NCBI GenBank assembly: GCA_029964075.1
Contig: CM057138.1
Span: forward strand, 9,418,932-9,482,931
Length of the DNA: 64,000 nucleotides
Source of the DNA: Patiria pectinifera
Taxonomy: Eukaryota > Echinodermata > Asteroidea > Valvatida > Asterinidae
Direction of reading: 5' to 3'
Numbering within the stretch: position 1 is the first letter of the stretch; the number at the start of each line of letters is the position of its first letter. The position numbers and the translations under genes are program-made. Shown in pieces: positions 24,683 through 36,013 of the stretch. The notes beneath the pieces are model-generated. The model saw only the letters and a list, made by a program, of their open reading frames with translations. It ran no database searches and was not told where the DNA came from.

Positions 24683-24783
24683 ATGGGGAAGTCGAAGATT
24701 TGGTGCGCTGCAATTAATTGCCAAAATAGCCCCCCAAAAACACCACAACTGTCATTGTACCGTTTTCCAAAAGACAGTGAGAG
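24683..24783 (+). CDS. P transposase exon 1 (THAP domain, N half)
   Basis: The ATG at 24683 opens MGKSKIWCAAINCQNS, then LSLYRFPKDSE and a split codon before the donor GTAAGG at 24784. C-x4-C followed by FP is the start of a THAP zinc finger (C2CH), the DNA-binding module of P transposases. The start is chosen because THAP domains begin within a few residues of the N terminus. It ends in phase 2. Confidence 0.85.
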
Positions 24784-25969
24784 GTAAGGCAAAAGCTTTT
24801 GGTTAAAAAATATTGATAAAAGTCCTGGTAAAGTAGGGATAGGATTTCAATTTGTTGTCTATATATATGGCGCCAACCGAAGGGGAAAATTAATGCATGT
24901 TGCTATGGACAGGAATGGACGAGCTAAGTTGTGTCCTGCCGACTGCGAGAATGAGATGAGGGGTCTATTTTATTGAATTTGCAGGACTAATAATGGAGAC
25001 CAGTCGTGAGTGTGCCCATGCTAGGCCTGATGAGCAGAGTACTAGAATGAATGGGCCTAGCTTTTTAGATAAATTAAAAATAGGAAATATGCTCCTACTC
25101 CTGTACTCCTAGTCATGCAGTAGTGTTTTTAGGTGAAATTTTATAGTGCTCCCAACTTCATCACAAATTACATTATTGGAAAGGTCACTTCACAATGGAG
25201 GACTTCAGACTTTGTTTGAAGAAAATCGGACTTTCTGTTCTAAAGATATGAATTTTCTAAAGTTTTAAAAATGTGGTTTTTTTTCGGATGACCAATTGCA
25301 TTATGATATAGGGAAGGAAGTGGCCCCATTTTGCAGTAAATTTAGTAGAAAAAACTAAGAAAAGGTTGAATATCTTCAGAACAATTTATCCGATTCCCAC
25401 CAAATTTTCAACATTTGATAAACATACAAATGCCCACAATTTTTTTTTTTTTTACTTCTGGATTCTAACCGTTGCCATGGAAACCCAACATTTATGTATT
25501 ATTCGCAATATATTATTACTAGTTAGCTGCCATTTACTAGACATCACTTTACATCCAGCACCCTGTGCACAAATCCCAGGCCATGGACTGGTCTGAAAAA
25601 TTCCAAGTGATTTTTCTTTCAGTAAATGCATCAATATTTTCCTTGCTATATGAATTTTAAGGAAATGTTATTCTGCTGATAGCTGCTGTGTTAGGTCACA
25701 GTAGGGAAAATAAGTGTTGTCCATTAGGCCTATAGGCCTGCAATGCCATGGAACTTTTCCCTTCATATAAATACCATTATCATTTTAATTTAAGGCCTAG
25801 GCCTACATCCTGTTGTAACCTGCTTGCTAGCTAAGTGTGTGCTCCTAATCTGCAAGTTTCTGTTTTATCTTTATGGTCTAGTTAAATACCGGGGATAGAA
25901 CTAGTAAGCCCTATTAATTGATGAAAATATGAATGAATCATGTATATGCCTTTTTTTCTTTGGTCACAG

Positions 25970-26213
25970 ATCAGCGAAGTGGGTGCAAGCCACAGGCGAG
26001 ATGATTTGCAGGACAAGTCAGCAGACTACCTCAATAGAAACTGTAGAATATGTTCAGAACATTTTGAGAAATCTCAAATCCTGTGTGGAAGGCTAGTGTG
26101 GAATGCTATACCCACTTTGTTTAACATTCCTAACCCACCACCAAGCATTTCTCTGAAGCGCAAACGACCAAGTAGGGACACTAGTACCAGCAGTACAGAA
26201 AAGAGATGTAAAG
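25970..26213 (+). pseudogene. P transposase exon 2 (THAP domain, C half), one frame change
   Basis: After the CACAG acceptor, phase 2 reads on as SAKWVQATG, with the conserved THAP tryptophan. The frame then has to move by one base near 26005 (ACAGGCGAGATG) to read RDDLQDKSADYLNRNCRIC, SEHFEKSQ and WNAIPTLFNIP. C-x2-H and the AVPTLF-like end complete the THAP finger. A lysine/arginine-rich stretch (LKRKRP) may be a nuclear localisation signal. The donor is GTATGA, phase 1, consistent with exon 3 only if the one-base shift is allowed for. Confidence 0.8.
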
Positions 26214-26692
26214 GTATGAAATCAGAGATATTGAAGTCCATTCAAGTGAATAAATGAAATGCCAAAAGTGTCCAAGGAAGCTTCAATCCCATCATTATTA
26301 CAAAATGTTGGGCCTACATACACAAGTGTTTACATGAAAGTGTGTGGGCCTTTGGATGCACACTGAATACTGCATGGACAAAACAGTTCCTAAATGGTTG
26401 ACTGTTAAAACTCACTTCTTCATCTAGAAGCATATTTCTCAAAATCTCTTGTAACATGCCCAGGCATGAAGTGTTTCAGATTTTGATTTGTCTGAAATCA
26501 CAATTTTCAGACATTTAGTCAACATTCAGATTGTTTCAATCGATTGAAGAAAAACCACATTTTACAGTATCAATGGTTGCTTCTCTAATGATATCATCTT
26601 TCTTGAATTTTGTATTAAATGGATCTTGTGGATCTATAATGTTCAGCAGGTTTTGCTTAAGTCCCTTGTATTGTTATAATTTAATATTTTAG

Positions 26693-26854
26693 ATAGCAGT
26701 ATGGCTACGCATCCTGAGGGAGACCACACTTATGCAAAGATCAAACCCACTGCCAGTGAAGTTTCTGAACCACAAGAGCCAAGCAGTGTATACAATGATG
26801 ACAATGCAGACCCAGAGTCTGATGTACAAACACAGCCTACACAAAATGAACCTG
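26693..26854 (+). CDS. P transposase exon 3 (linker)
   Basis: After a TTTTAG acceptor the frame reads SSMATHPEGDHTYAKIKP and an acidic, Q/E/P-rich stretch, ending at GTAAGG. Phase 1 in and phase 1 out match the neighbouring exons. Low-complexity linker between the THAP finger and the coiled coil. Confidence 0.7.
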
Positions 26855-26934
26855 GTAAGGAAAGTCTTTAATTTCTCTGTTTATTGCCAAAGAAAACATA
26901 ACTGCACATGAACTGTTTGCAGGAAGAATTGTTG

Positions 26935-27030
26935 ACCATCTCCCACAATGCAGGGGAGAATGGACTCTCTGCAGCAAACTCTTGGTGGTATATTGCATTG
27001 TGTGAATATCCTGAATTCACTCCTGTGGGA
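26935..27030. mobile_element. MITE fragment in P-element intron 3
   Basis: The sequence GACCATCTCCCACAATGCA..GAATGGACTCTC..GCAAACTCTTGGTGG matches the reverse complement of the inverted repeats at 58818-58900 and its partner at 59100-59173 in a C3 intron. Confidence 0.6.
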
Positions 27031-27131
27031 CCCAAGTGTGGGCACTTGGATTGAAATTATGTGCCTTATTATGTGCAGTAAAACATCCTTTTTAAAATGA
27101 TATTTTTTTTTTTTTACTTTTGTCTTTGTAG

Positions 27132-29336
27132 AGAGTGCACAAGCTTCTGCAGGCACTTCAAAGGCTGCTACAACCAGCAAAGATCAGGTTAAGTCTACAG
27201 AAAGGGTCAAAATACACAGACTAAGAAATAAAGTAAAACACATAAAGGCTAATCTAGAAAAGATACCCAAACAATGTGGTTCAGTCAAAAACATCATACA
27301 AGATGCTTCTAAATTCTTAGATGAAACTGCCTTGCATTTCTTTGCAAGTCAGCTTCGAATTGGGAAAAGGAGAATGAAAGGTAGACGATATACAAGTAAT
27401 GAGAAACTTATGGCCTTTGCTTTGCACTACCAGAGCCCTGCAGCATACAGGTTTTGTCGCAAGATTAAGCTTTTTGCCTTACCAAGTGAACGGTCCTTAA
27501 GAAGATGGTTAGAGAGAGTACAAGTTCAACCAGGGTTTAATGACACTAGTTTTGAAATCCTGAAGCAGAAGGCTGAGACCATGTCCGAAAGAGAGAGGGT
27601 TTGTGTTTTAACACTGGATGAGATGAGCCTAAAGGCTGGGCTGTATTATGACTTGCATAAGGATGTCATAGAAGGAATGGAGGACTTTGGGTCACTTGTT
27701 AGGACAAAAAACTTGGCAACTCAAGCACTTGTATTTATGGTAAGGGGCCTCAGCTCAAAGTGGAAGCAACCTGTGGGGTACTTCCTTTCCAATGGAGCTA
27801 CCCCAGGTAACACACAGAAGGTGTTGTTATTGGAATGTTTGCAAAAAGTGCAGGATGCGGGTTTCATAGTGAAAGTTGTTATCGGTGACCAGGGCTCTAC
27901 CAATCAAAAGATGTTTAAAGAGCTGAATGTTTGTGCAGACAAACCTTACATTGAGTTAAAATCTGAGGATGGACGTACAAACAAAGTCTTCTTCATGTTC
28001 GACCCCCCACATCTTCTCAAAAATGTTCGAAACAATTTGAAGAGACACATCTTTGTAGTGGAGGGACATGAAGTAAAGTGGAACTATATTGTTGAGTTCT
28101 ACAAGCATGATTCCACTCTTCCCTTGAGGATGGCACCAAAGCTGAAATCAAAGCACATAGAACTCCCTCCATTTGCCAATATGAGGGTTAACCTTGCAGC
28201 ACAAGTCATGAGCCACAGTGTGGCATCTGGTATCTTAACATATGCATCCTTGGGAAAATTACCCTCGGAAGCTGTGTACACAGCTCAGTTTTGGAGCGTA
28301 TGGATCACCTATTTGATTCTTTCAATGCTAGATCTTTAAAGTGTACAAAAGTATACAGAAGAGGAGTAAGAGTTGGGTCGCCCCATGTGCAGTTTTGGAA
28401 AGATTGCATACAATGGATTAAGAAATGGCAAATCAAGGATGGGTCAACAGAAAGAGTTGCCTGTTTTAGTGGGTGGGTTCTGACCATAAGTGCTGTTGTC
28501 CAGTTGTTTGATGAACTTACTACCAGCGGCCTGTTCAGATTCCTGTTCACAAACAGGTTGAATCAGGACTGTCTAGAAAATCTGTTCTCTATCATAAGGG
28601 GTAGGGGAGGACATAGAGATAACCCTTCGGCAAATGAGTTCAGGGCTGCTTTGAAGCAAGTAATGTGTAGTAAGATGATGGTGCCTTTGGGACGTCAAAA
28701 CTGTGAGGAAGATGGCTCAGTTTTCTTCAATTTCACAGTGTCAGGTGCCAGTCACTCTGAAAATAGGAACGTGGCATCATTGGAGCAATCTGATAGTGTG
28801 TTTCAAGGTTTATGTGATGACCTAAGTGAAAGTTCAGACCAACTTCAAATGAACGCCATTGTGTATGTTGCAGGATATTTGGCCAAAAAACACTAGCAAA
28901 GCACAATTGTCAAACATGTAAAAATGCATTGCTGAATGAAATAAATGTCATGGTAGATCAATCTCAACTATTGACCAGCTTTAAAGCATACAGCAGTCAC
29001 CAGTCCGACTTTGGAGGTTTGACAGTGCCTAGTGAAAATCTTGTCAAATTTGTTGAGGTGTGTGAGAAAGTGTTTGTCAAATGTTTTAACAACTTCTTTC
29101 ACATCAAACACATTGGGAAACGAATTGTGGACAGAATTCTTGCAGTTACAGGTAAAACTGTCTGTTTGAGTTTGTGTCAAAGAGATCAAGAAATTAAATT
29201 TGTCTCATTTCTTGTAAGATTCAGATTGCATGCTGCAGTGAAGTTCTACAACAAGGACTTGACCAAAAGAAAGACTGACCAAAAAGGAAAGAGAAAAAAC
29301 AGAAAGTTGATCAAAATATCCCATGTGTCTGCATAG
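27132..29336 (+). pseudogene. P transposase exon 4 (coiled coil and catalytic core), two frame changes
   Basis: After TTTGTAG, phase 1 continues into a Lys/Leu-rich coiled coil (VKIHRLRNKVKHIKANLEK), then the RNase H-like core: VCVLTLDEMSLKAGLYYD (first Asp), VVIGDQGSTNQKMF (second Asp), FDPPHLLKNVRNNL, and RLNQDCLENLFSIIRGRGG, whose D-x2-E pair matches the GTP-contact Asp and catalytic Glu of P/THAP9 enzymes. NAIVYVAGYLAKK and a C-terminal NCQTCKNALL finger-like segment follow, ending ISHVSA at 29336. One-base shifts are needed in the T run near 28291 and the A run near 28887. Expected total is about 900 residues, the THAP9 size. Confidence 0.9.
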
Positions 29337-29845
29337 TTTGCCACTTGTCCAATTACTGAAGAAAACAGGCACCGATGTAAATGATGCCCAAAATTTCATG
29401 CAAAATGACAACAATCTCTCAAAAGAGATATCCTTCATAGTGATTAGTTGATTGATTAAAATTCAACTGTTGAGGCCTACCATTGTTCAATGAAAACGAA
29501 ATACTTATGACAGAGCAACTGAATTTGTTTAAGAGGATTTCGTATTTAAAAGTTTTCATTGATCATTTACAATGAAAAAATTGATATTGCATATTCATTT
29601 GTAGAATATATGTATGTTATTTATAAGAGTATTTAAAGTTGATCAAAACATTCCATATGTCTGCATTTGCAATTTGCCCATTTGCTGAAGAAAATAAGCA
29701 CAAATGTAAATGATCTTTTGATGCCCAAAGGTTCATTACACAATCTCCAAACAGCTATCCTGTATATTGATTGCTTGCTTGATTTCAAAATCCAACTGCA
29801 AAGACCTACTATTCATCAAAAACAAAAGGAATGAACAGTTATGAC
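29306..29845 (+). repeat. Tandem duplication around the transposase stop codon
   Basis: 29306-29523 is similar to 29637-29845 (GTTGATCAAAA..CCATGTGTCTGCAT, TGAAGAAAA, TGTAAATGAT, TTATGACA). It therefore repeats the stop-codon region and the 3' leader. Confidence 0.7.
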
Positions 29846-30052
29846 ACAGGAACTTTAATTGTTCGGGAGGCTTTTGTAATTAAAACTACCGGTATTCATG
29901 AAGTATTTAAAGTGAAATATCCCTATAATTATTGTATTATTTATTGATTATATTTATGAAAATCGATTTAAGAAAGATATGTAATATAAGAAAAAAATGT
30001 GGAGGTTTTAGAAATTACTTGTTATTGATTATTTATGTGAAGTATTTAATGA

Positions 30053-30058
30053 AATAAA
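30053..30058 (+). terminator. Polyadenylation signal of the P transposase
   Basis: AATAAA in GAAATAAAAACAG about 720 bases after the stop and inside the element. Other A/T-rich candidates exist nearby. Confidence 0.4.
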
Positions 30059-30623
30059 AACAGTTGACAGAAGTTTGGTCAAGTTTTCAGGTCTTTGACT
30101 GATTTTCTTTTCATTTTTATCACTTTCTTCATTTTATTTACAAATCATCCAACTGTTACAAGAATTTCTCATCATAAAAATAAAGGGCTATTTTTTGAGG
30201 ATAGAGTCCTCATTTTAAAAACAAATGTACTTCAATGAAAAACGTTAAAATGGATGTATACAATCAGAAAACAGAGGAGTGTGATATCACAATTGATCTT
30301 GATTCCATTTCAACTTCAGAAAAATATAGTTGAAATGATATGGTTGGATTTACTTCCTCTCATCCCTCAATAACGAAATGTATTGTGACGTATAAACATG
30401 ACAAAATCTTCATCTGCTGCTTTTATCATGTCATTCATTGCTTTCTTTTTGGATTCATTTCTCGTTGTATTTGTCTTTAACGGTTATTTCGTCATATAGT
30501 TCACGCGTACGATCTGCATAGCCGAGAGCACGTTTACTTACCTACCGTAAGCGTCTCCCTTTCCCATAGCGCATTTTGATGACGTCATGGCGTTTCATAG
30601 GTCACCGTACAATTAGATACGCG

Positions 30624-30654
30624 CTGTCCTATCTTCCCCTCTCTAGTATCTTTG
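30624..30654. repeat. P-element terminal inverted repeat, right
   Basis: 31 bases, perfect reverse complement of 24537-24567, followed by the target duplication GTGTAAC (30655-30661). Confidence 0.95.
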
Positions 30655-30779
30655 GTGTAACTATATTTGCTATATATTTCCAACCCCCCAATTCCATCCA
30701 TTTCTGAAAATTACAGCAAAAGCAAATGATGTATATTCCCTTTAATAATAATAATGGTCCCACCAGCATTGTTCATACT

Positions 30780-31047
30780 GTCTAGATTTACGTCACGGTG
30801 ACACAAACACACCCGCTGTGACCCGGGTTCGATTCCCGCTTGGGCCATTGTGGATTGGGTTTTCAGTCCCTGCCTGATTCCGTGGGTTTTCCCCAGAATA
30901 TTCTTCATGGCTTTTCCTTCCACCTCTAAAAACTGTAATTTATTCTCATTGTCTCCTCTCTACGGGTTTTGTCAGGCTTTCGGGCCACAGTGCTATAGGG
31001 CACTTTTGAAGAATCCTTGGTTTCATAACCAGACAGAAATAAAATGC
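30780..31047 (+). mobile_element. tRNA-like SINE, array copy 1
   Basis: It contains a clean polymerase III B box, GGGTTCGATTCCC (about 30824-30836), then GTGGGTTTTCCCCAGAA and CTTCCACCTCTAAAAACTG, resembling the conserved core of invertebrate SINEs, and an A-rich end GAAATAAAAT. The A box is not recognisable, so the 5' half is truncated or degenerate. Copies: 32804-33072 and 36014-36284. Confidence 0.65.
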
Positions 31048-32245
31048 AGTTGAAGTGCTTGAAAGTTGCCCTCGTGGAGATAATGACGATTTTGCCTACT
31101 GGTTATGGTAAGAGTCACATTTTGATAGCCATGTATTCATGTGTCATCCATGCAAAAAGAAGTAAACATTAAATTTTGTTTTCAAAGATTACAAATCACG
31201 CGGCGCACGCGCAGAGGCGATCCAATCAATGGCTTTTAAATGGGAACAAGCTACCGATCCCCATATTTTTATGGGTGCGGTGACCAGTCTATATACACAG
31301 CTCATATCTTGACAGTGTGTACGCATGTAATGTACAAATGAAGTTGTACGTTTATTGAACAGACCAAGCGAAACCCAGACGTGGGCCAAGTCTGATGATG
31401 ATGATGATGATGAAATCCCAAATCGATTTTAGATATCTTGAAATATTTTTGAATTCATCATTTTATGTAGCATACTGTGTTTTTGAAAAACAGAAAATTT
31501 ATTTTCAAAAAATGAAGAAACCATTTTAAAGGAACTTGCAAGTCATATTGAAAGGTGTCATCTAACCGTTCGATGTCTGCTTCGTCTATCGAGGTAGCCC
31601 CGAATCTCCCTAAATCCCCTCGAACCTTTTTATGATTTAACCTTCAGTTGTTTTGTCAATAATGTCTTGATATTCAAAGGTGATTATCTATATCTCGAAA
31701 CGTGCTCACGGACATCTGAAAATGTCTCTCAGACCAACTTTGAAACAGCTCCAAGTCTGACTTTGTTCAATATTTTCAATTTAAAATTTGAAAATGCATA
31801 ATAACAAACACCTTGACATAGGCTATAGCAAAGAAATCTCTGGAGACCTACGTGTGGGTCTCAAGTGATCACGCGATGTTTATGTAAGCCATTTCAAACA
31901 TAAGATAAGTATGCATCAGAATTTGGATCTTTTTCAAGTAGGCCATCTTGAACCAAGGCAAAATCGACCGTATTCACTGAAGTCACGTATCTAGAACAGC
32001 TGCGGTAACTATCCCAGAGCGGCTTCAGGGTGACAATATGGTCCTGAGTAATTTTCCATCTTTTTTTCTCTGCACCTTTGTGTTTTTTCCCTTCATATTT
32101 TTCCCATATGTTTCTTTTCCCCCCAAAAAAGCCGACAGGTAGATTTGCGTTGGGAACGTTCTCTGTCATGGTTATAGCGCGCGGTGACGGCTTCTCACGC
32201 GGAGAAAGATCAGAAATAGACAGTTTAAACATTAAGGCAAAAACT
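31048..32245. other. Anonymous part of the tandem unit
   Basis: Repeated at about 33073-35457 (with an insertion). It contains a (TGA)n microsatellite (about 31393-31412), also present in the next copy. Open frames of about 66-125 codons are conserved between copies merely because the copies are nearly identical; no domain is seen. Confidence 0.6.
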
Positions 32246-32249
32246 TTAA

Positions 32250-32765
32250 AGGGAAAATACAACATTTGCAAAAATCAAAAAATAAAACTACCAAAATCAT
32301 TTTGAAATACCTTGCTGGACTGTAAGTGAATGACAATGTAAAGCATTCTGTAAAATCATGGCACCTGGTATACTGTCATTTTCAAGAAAAGTGGTATTTT
32401 TGTATCAATTTCCAACGCTGATCGGCCGATCAGCGTTGGAAAAAACTGGCTTTTTTTCAAATACTGGCCCCAGTTGACCATCGCACTTGTTTGCAATCGA
32501 TTACACACCTATGAACGGGTACAAGCCAGCTAGACTGGTTCCCTGACCTTACAATTCCCCAATATATGTAAACTGCTCTGTTTCTTCTTAAATGGAGCCA
32601 GGGAACCAGACTACAGGAAAATGATTGTTTTTTCTTGGTTTTTATAGCATTTTCGAACCCAAAACCTAAAAAAAGTCAGTGTAACTATATTTGCTATATA
32701 TTTCCAACCCCCCAATTCCATCCATTTCTGAAAATTACAGCAAAAGCAAATGATGTATATTCCCT
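32250..32765. mobile_element. TTAA MITE, copy b
   Basis: The ends are AGGGAAAATACAACATTTGC and its imperfect inverse GCAAATGATGTATATTCCCT, flanked by TTAA on both sides (32246-32249, 32766-32769). TTAA duplications are typical of piggyBac and Kolobok families; the AGGG start fits Kolobok better. A central palindrome, CAACGCTGATCGGCCGATCA, is present. Other copies are 35458-35975, 62420-62934 and the P-interrupted one ending at 30741. Confidence 0.8.
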
Positions 32766-32803
32766 TTAATAATAATAATGGTCCCACCAGCATTGTTCAT
32801 ACT

Positions 32804-33072
32804 GTCTAGATTTACGTCACGGTGACACAAACACACCCGCTGTGACCCGGGTTCGATTCCCGCTTGGGCCATTGTGGATTGGGTTTTCAGTCCCTAACCT
32901 GATTCCGTGGGTTTTCCCCAGAATATTCTTCATGGCTTTTCCTTCCACCTCTAAAAACTGTAATTTATTCTCATTGTCTCCTCTCTACGGGTTTTGTCAG
33001 GCTTTCGGGCTACAGTGCTATAGGGCACTTTTGAAGAATCCTTGGTTTCATAACCAGACAGAAATAAAATGC
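32804..33072 (+). mobile_element. tRNA-like SINE, array copy 2
   Basis: Near-identical to 30780-31047, with the B box intact. Confidence 0.65.
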
Positions 33073-34201
33073 AGTTGAAGTGCTTGAAAGTTGCCCTCGT
33101 GGAGACAATGACGATTTTGTCTACTGGTTATGGTAAGAGTCACATTTTGATAGCCATGTTTTCATGTGTCATCCATGCAAAAAGAAGTAAACATTAAATT
33201 TTGTTTTCAAAGATTACAAATCACGCGGCGCACGCGCAGAGGCGATCCAATCAATGGCTTTTAAATGGGAACAAGCTACCGATCCCCATATTTTTATGGG
33301 TGCGGTGACCAGTCTATATACACGGCTCATATCTTGACAGTGTGTACGCATGTAATGTACAAATGAAGTTGTACGTTTATTGAACAGACCAAGCGAAACC
33401 CAGACGTGGGCCAAGTCTGATGATGATGATGATGATGAAATCCCAAATCGATTTTAGATATCTTGAAATATTTTTGAATACATCATTTTATGTAGCATAC
33501 TGTGTTTTTGAAAAACAGAAAATTTATTTTCAAAAAATGAAGAAGCCATTTTAAAGAAACTTGCAAGTCATATTGAAAGGTGTCATCTAACCGTTCGATG
33601 TCTGCTTTGTCTATCGAGGTAGCCCCGAATCTCCTAAATCCCCTCGAACCTTTTTATGATTTAACCTTCAGTTGTTTTGTCAATAATGTCTTGATATTCA
33701 AAGGTGATTATCTATATCTCGAAACGTGCTCACGGACATCTGAAAATGTCTCTCAGACCAACTTTGAAACAGCTCCAAGTCTGACTTTGTTCAATATTTT
33801 CAATTTAAAATTTGAAAATGCATAATAACAAACACCTTGACATAGGCTATAGCAAAGAAATCTCTGGAGACCTACGTGTGGGTCTCAAGTGATCACGCGA
33901 TGTTTATGTAAGCCATTTTAAACATAAGATAAGTATGCATCAGAATTTGGATCTTTTTCAAGTAGGCCATCTTGAACCAAGGCAAAATCGACCGTATTCA
34001 CTGAAGTCACGTATCTAGAACAGCTGCGGTAACTATCCCAGAGCGGCTTCAGGGTGACAATATGGTCCTGAGTAATTTTCCATCTTTTTTTCTCTGCACC
34101 TTTGTGTTTTTTCCCTTCATATTTTTCCCATATGTTTCTTTTCCCCCCAAAAAAGCCGACAGGTAGATTTGCGTTGGGGACGTTCTCTGTCATGGTTATA
34201 G

Positions 34202-35377
34202 CTAGACTTGGCCAAGTCTGGGTTGCGCTCGGTCTGTGCCTTTAGTAAATCCACCAGTGAAATCCACTCACAGCGCATATCGCATGTACATAACGCGCGC
34301 CCTCATGCGTCGAATCTGGACCATCATGTTAAAAACGTACATGTACATTGTACATGTTATTTTCAAGTCATGCAGCAACCATTGATCTCCATATACACAG
34401 ACTGTGTATATGGAGATCAATGGCAGCAACCCAGACTTGGTCAATCTGCCAAGCGTACGCGCTGGTTTGTTCCACGTTTGTACACAGTCTATGGAAATTA
34501 ATTCTCGATGTGATTGGCTTCCACCGATTTCGGTAGAAGCCAATCATATCACAATATTTCAGGTAATGAGCGTTTTTATTCTTAAAAACGCGCGCAGGTT
34601 GTTTTGATATTATTCCTAACACGCAATTAGCCTTGTCTGCGTGTATTCGCGCTCGCGCAGCCAAAGTTTTGCGGAGAACGCACACGCATCCCATTGGTGA
34701 GGAGTAGAAACAGATACACGCACGCGTACGTTCGAATGCTTTGAAACGGCTGTGGGTACGCACAACACAAAGCGGTATCAATGGATCTCAACATTTTTTG
34801 CAGGTTAAACCCAATAAAAATTCCATTTTGTTTCGAATAACATTTGAATGTCGTGTTGTTTATAAATTCAATCCAAGAGCAGCTGATTTTAGCATTATCA
34901 TCCAAATATACTGTGTTAGAAATCTACATATTAAGTTTATGTTTTTAATACTTTTGCAGATTGTTATCCAGCCTTCCATACCTACTGAAAGTAATAAACG
35001 AGTCTTCAAAAATTGGTTACTTTGATTGGTCAAGCGATGTTGCTGCATATGCATTTTGATGGTGTTGGATATGCATTGATGAATACAGGCGCGTACACGC
35101 GAGGAGGTGCTGATGGCAGATTGATCAAGTCGGAATTGCTAACTTTTGCACCACATGTATGCACATGCTCTGCAATACATACACACACATGTACGTGTAA
35201 TACGCGTGCTGTACAATGTACATACATGAACAGTGTGTGCGCATTGTTATACGGCATTGAAGTGGAACGCGCGCTGAAGTGTACCTTGTCGGGCATCTGG
35301 AAAGACGTAAACTAAGTGATGTTTGCTACTTTTTTTAAGATACCGACTTAACGCAATTCCGACTTGAGTCAAGTCTA
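34202..35377. mobile_element. 1.18-kb DNA element with CTAGACTTG ends
   Basis: It interrupts the second array unit. The ends CTAGACTTGGCCAAG and GAGTCAAGTCTA(G) are inverted. The flanking direct repeat is GGTTATAG (34194-34201 and 35378-35385). The first unit has the single empty site at 32170-32177. With an 8-base duplication the ends are offset by one base; with 7 bases (GTTATAG) they match exactly. No transposase is seen. A related fragment lies at 17093. Confidence 0.85.
34379..34423. repeat. Perfect 45-base palindrome
   Basis: Two 22-base arms, CCATTGATCTCC... and its exact inverse, are separated by a single A at 34401. It lies inside the 1.18-kb element. Confidence 0.9.
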
Positions 35378-35457
35378 GGTTATAGCGCGCGGTGACGGCT
35401 TCTCACGCGGAGAAAGATCAGAAATAGACAGTTTAAACATTAAGGCAAAAACTTCAA

Positions 35458-35975
35458 AGGGAAAATACAACATTTGCAAACATCAAAAAATAAAACTATC
35501 AAATCATTTTGAAATACCTTGCCGGACTGTTAGTGAATGACAGTGTAAAGCATCCTGTAAAATCATGGCACCTGGTATACTGCCATTTTCAAGAAAAGTG
35601 GTATTTTTGTATCAATTTTCAACGCTGATCGGCCGATCAGCGTTGGAAAAAAAACTGTTTTTTTTTCAAATACTGGCCCCAGTTGACCATCGCACTTCTT
35701 TGCAATCGATTACACACCTATGAACGGGTACAAGCCAGCTAGACTGGTTCTCTGACCTTACAATTCCACAATATATGTAAACTGCTCTGTTTCTTCTTAA
35801 ATGGAGCCAGGGAACCAGACTACAGGAAAATGATTGTTTTTTCTTGGTTTTTATAGCATTTTCGAACCCAAAACCTAAAAAAAAGTCAGTGTAACTATAT
35901 TTGCTATATATTTCCAACCCCCCAATTCCATCCATTTCTGAAAATTACAGCAAAAGCAAATGATGTATATTCCCT
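35458..35975. mobile_element. TTAA MITE, copy c
   Basis: Same family as 32250-32765. The left flank is mutated (TTCA), the right flank is TTAA. Confidence 0.75.
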
Positions 35976-36013
35976 TTAATAATAATAATGGTCCCACCAG
36001 CATTGTTCATACT

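Larger units (their letters stand above)
24537..30654 (+). mobile_element. P-superfamily (THAP9-like) DNA transposon, 6.1 kb
   Basis: Perfect 31-base terminal inverted repeats (24537-24567 and 30624-30654, beginning CAAAGATACTAGAG) are flanked by a 7-base direct repeat, GTGTAAC. Between them is a four-exon gene for a THAP-domain transposase, on the plus strand. The 31-base TIR length equals that of the Drosophila P element; the target duplication there is usually eight bases, here seven. It inserted into a TTAA MITE within the first member of the tandem array. Sequence decay is small: three one-base frame changes, no long deletions. Confidence 0.95.

Noticed and set aside
30824..30836. tRNA gene suspected from GGGTTCGATTCCC
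   Set aside because: Only the B box is present; no acceptor stem, A box or anticodon arm fits. It is a tRNA-like SINE, repeated with the array.
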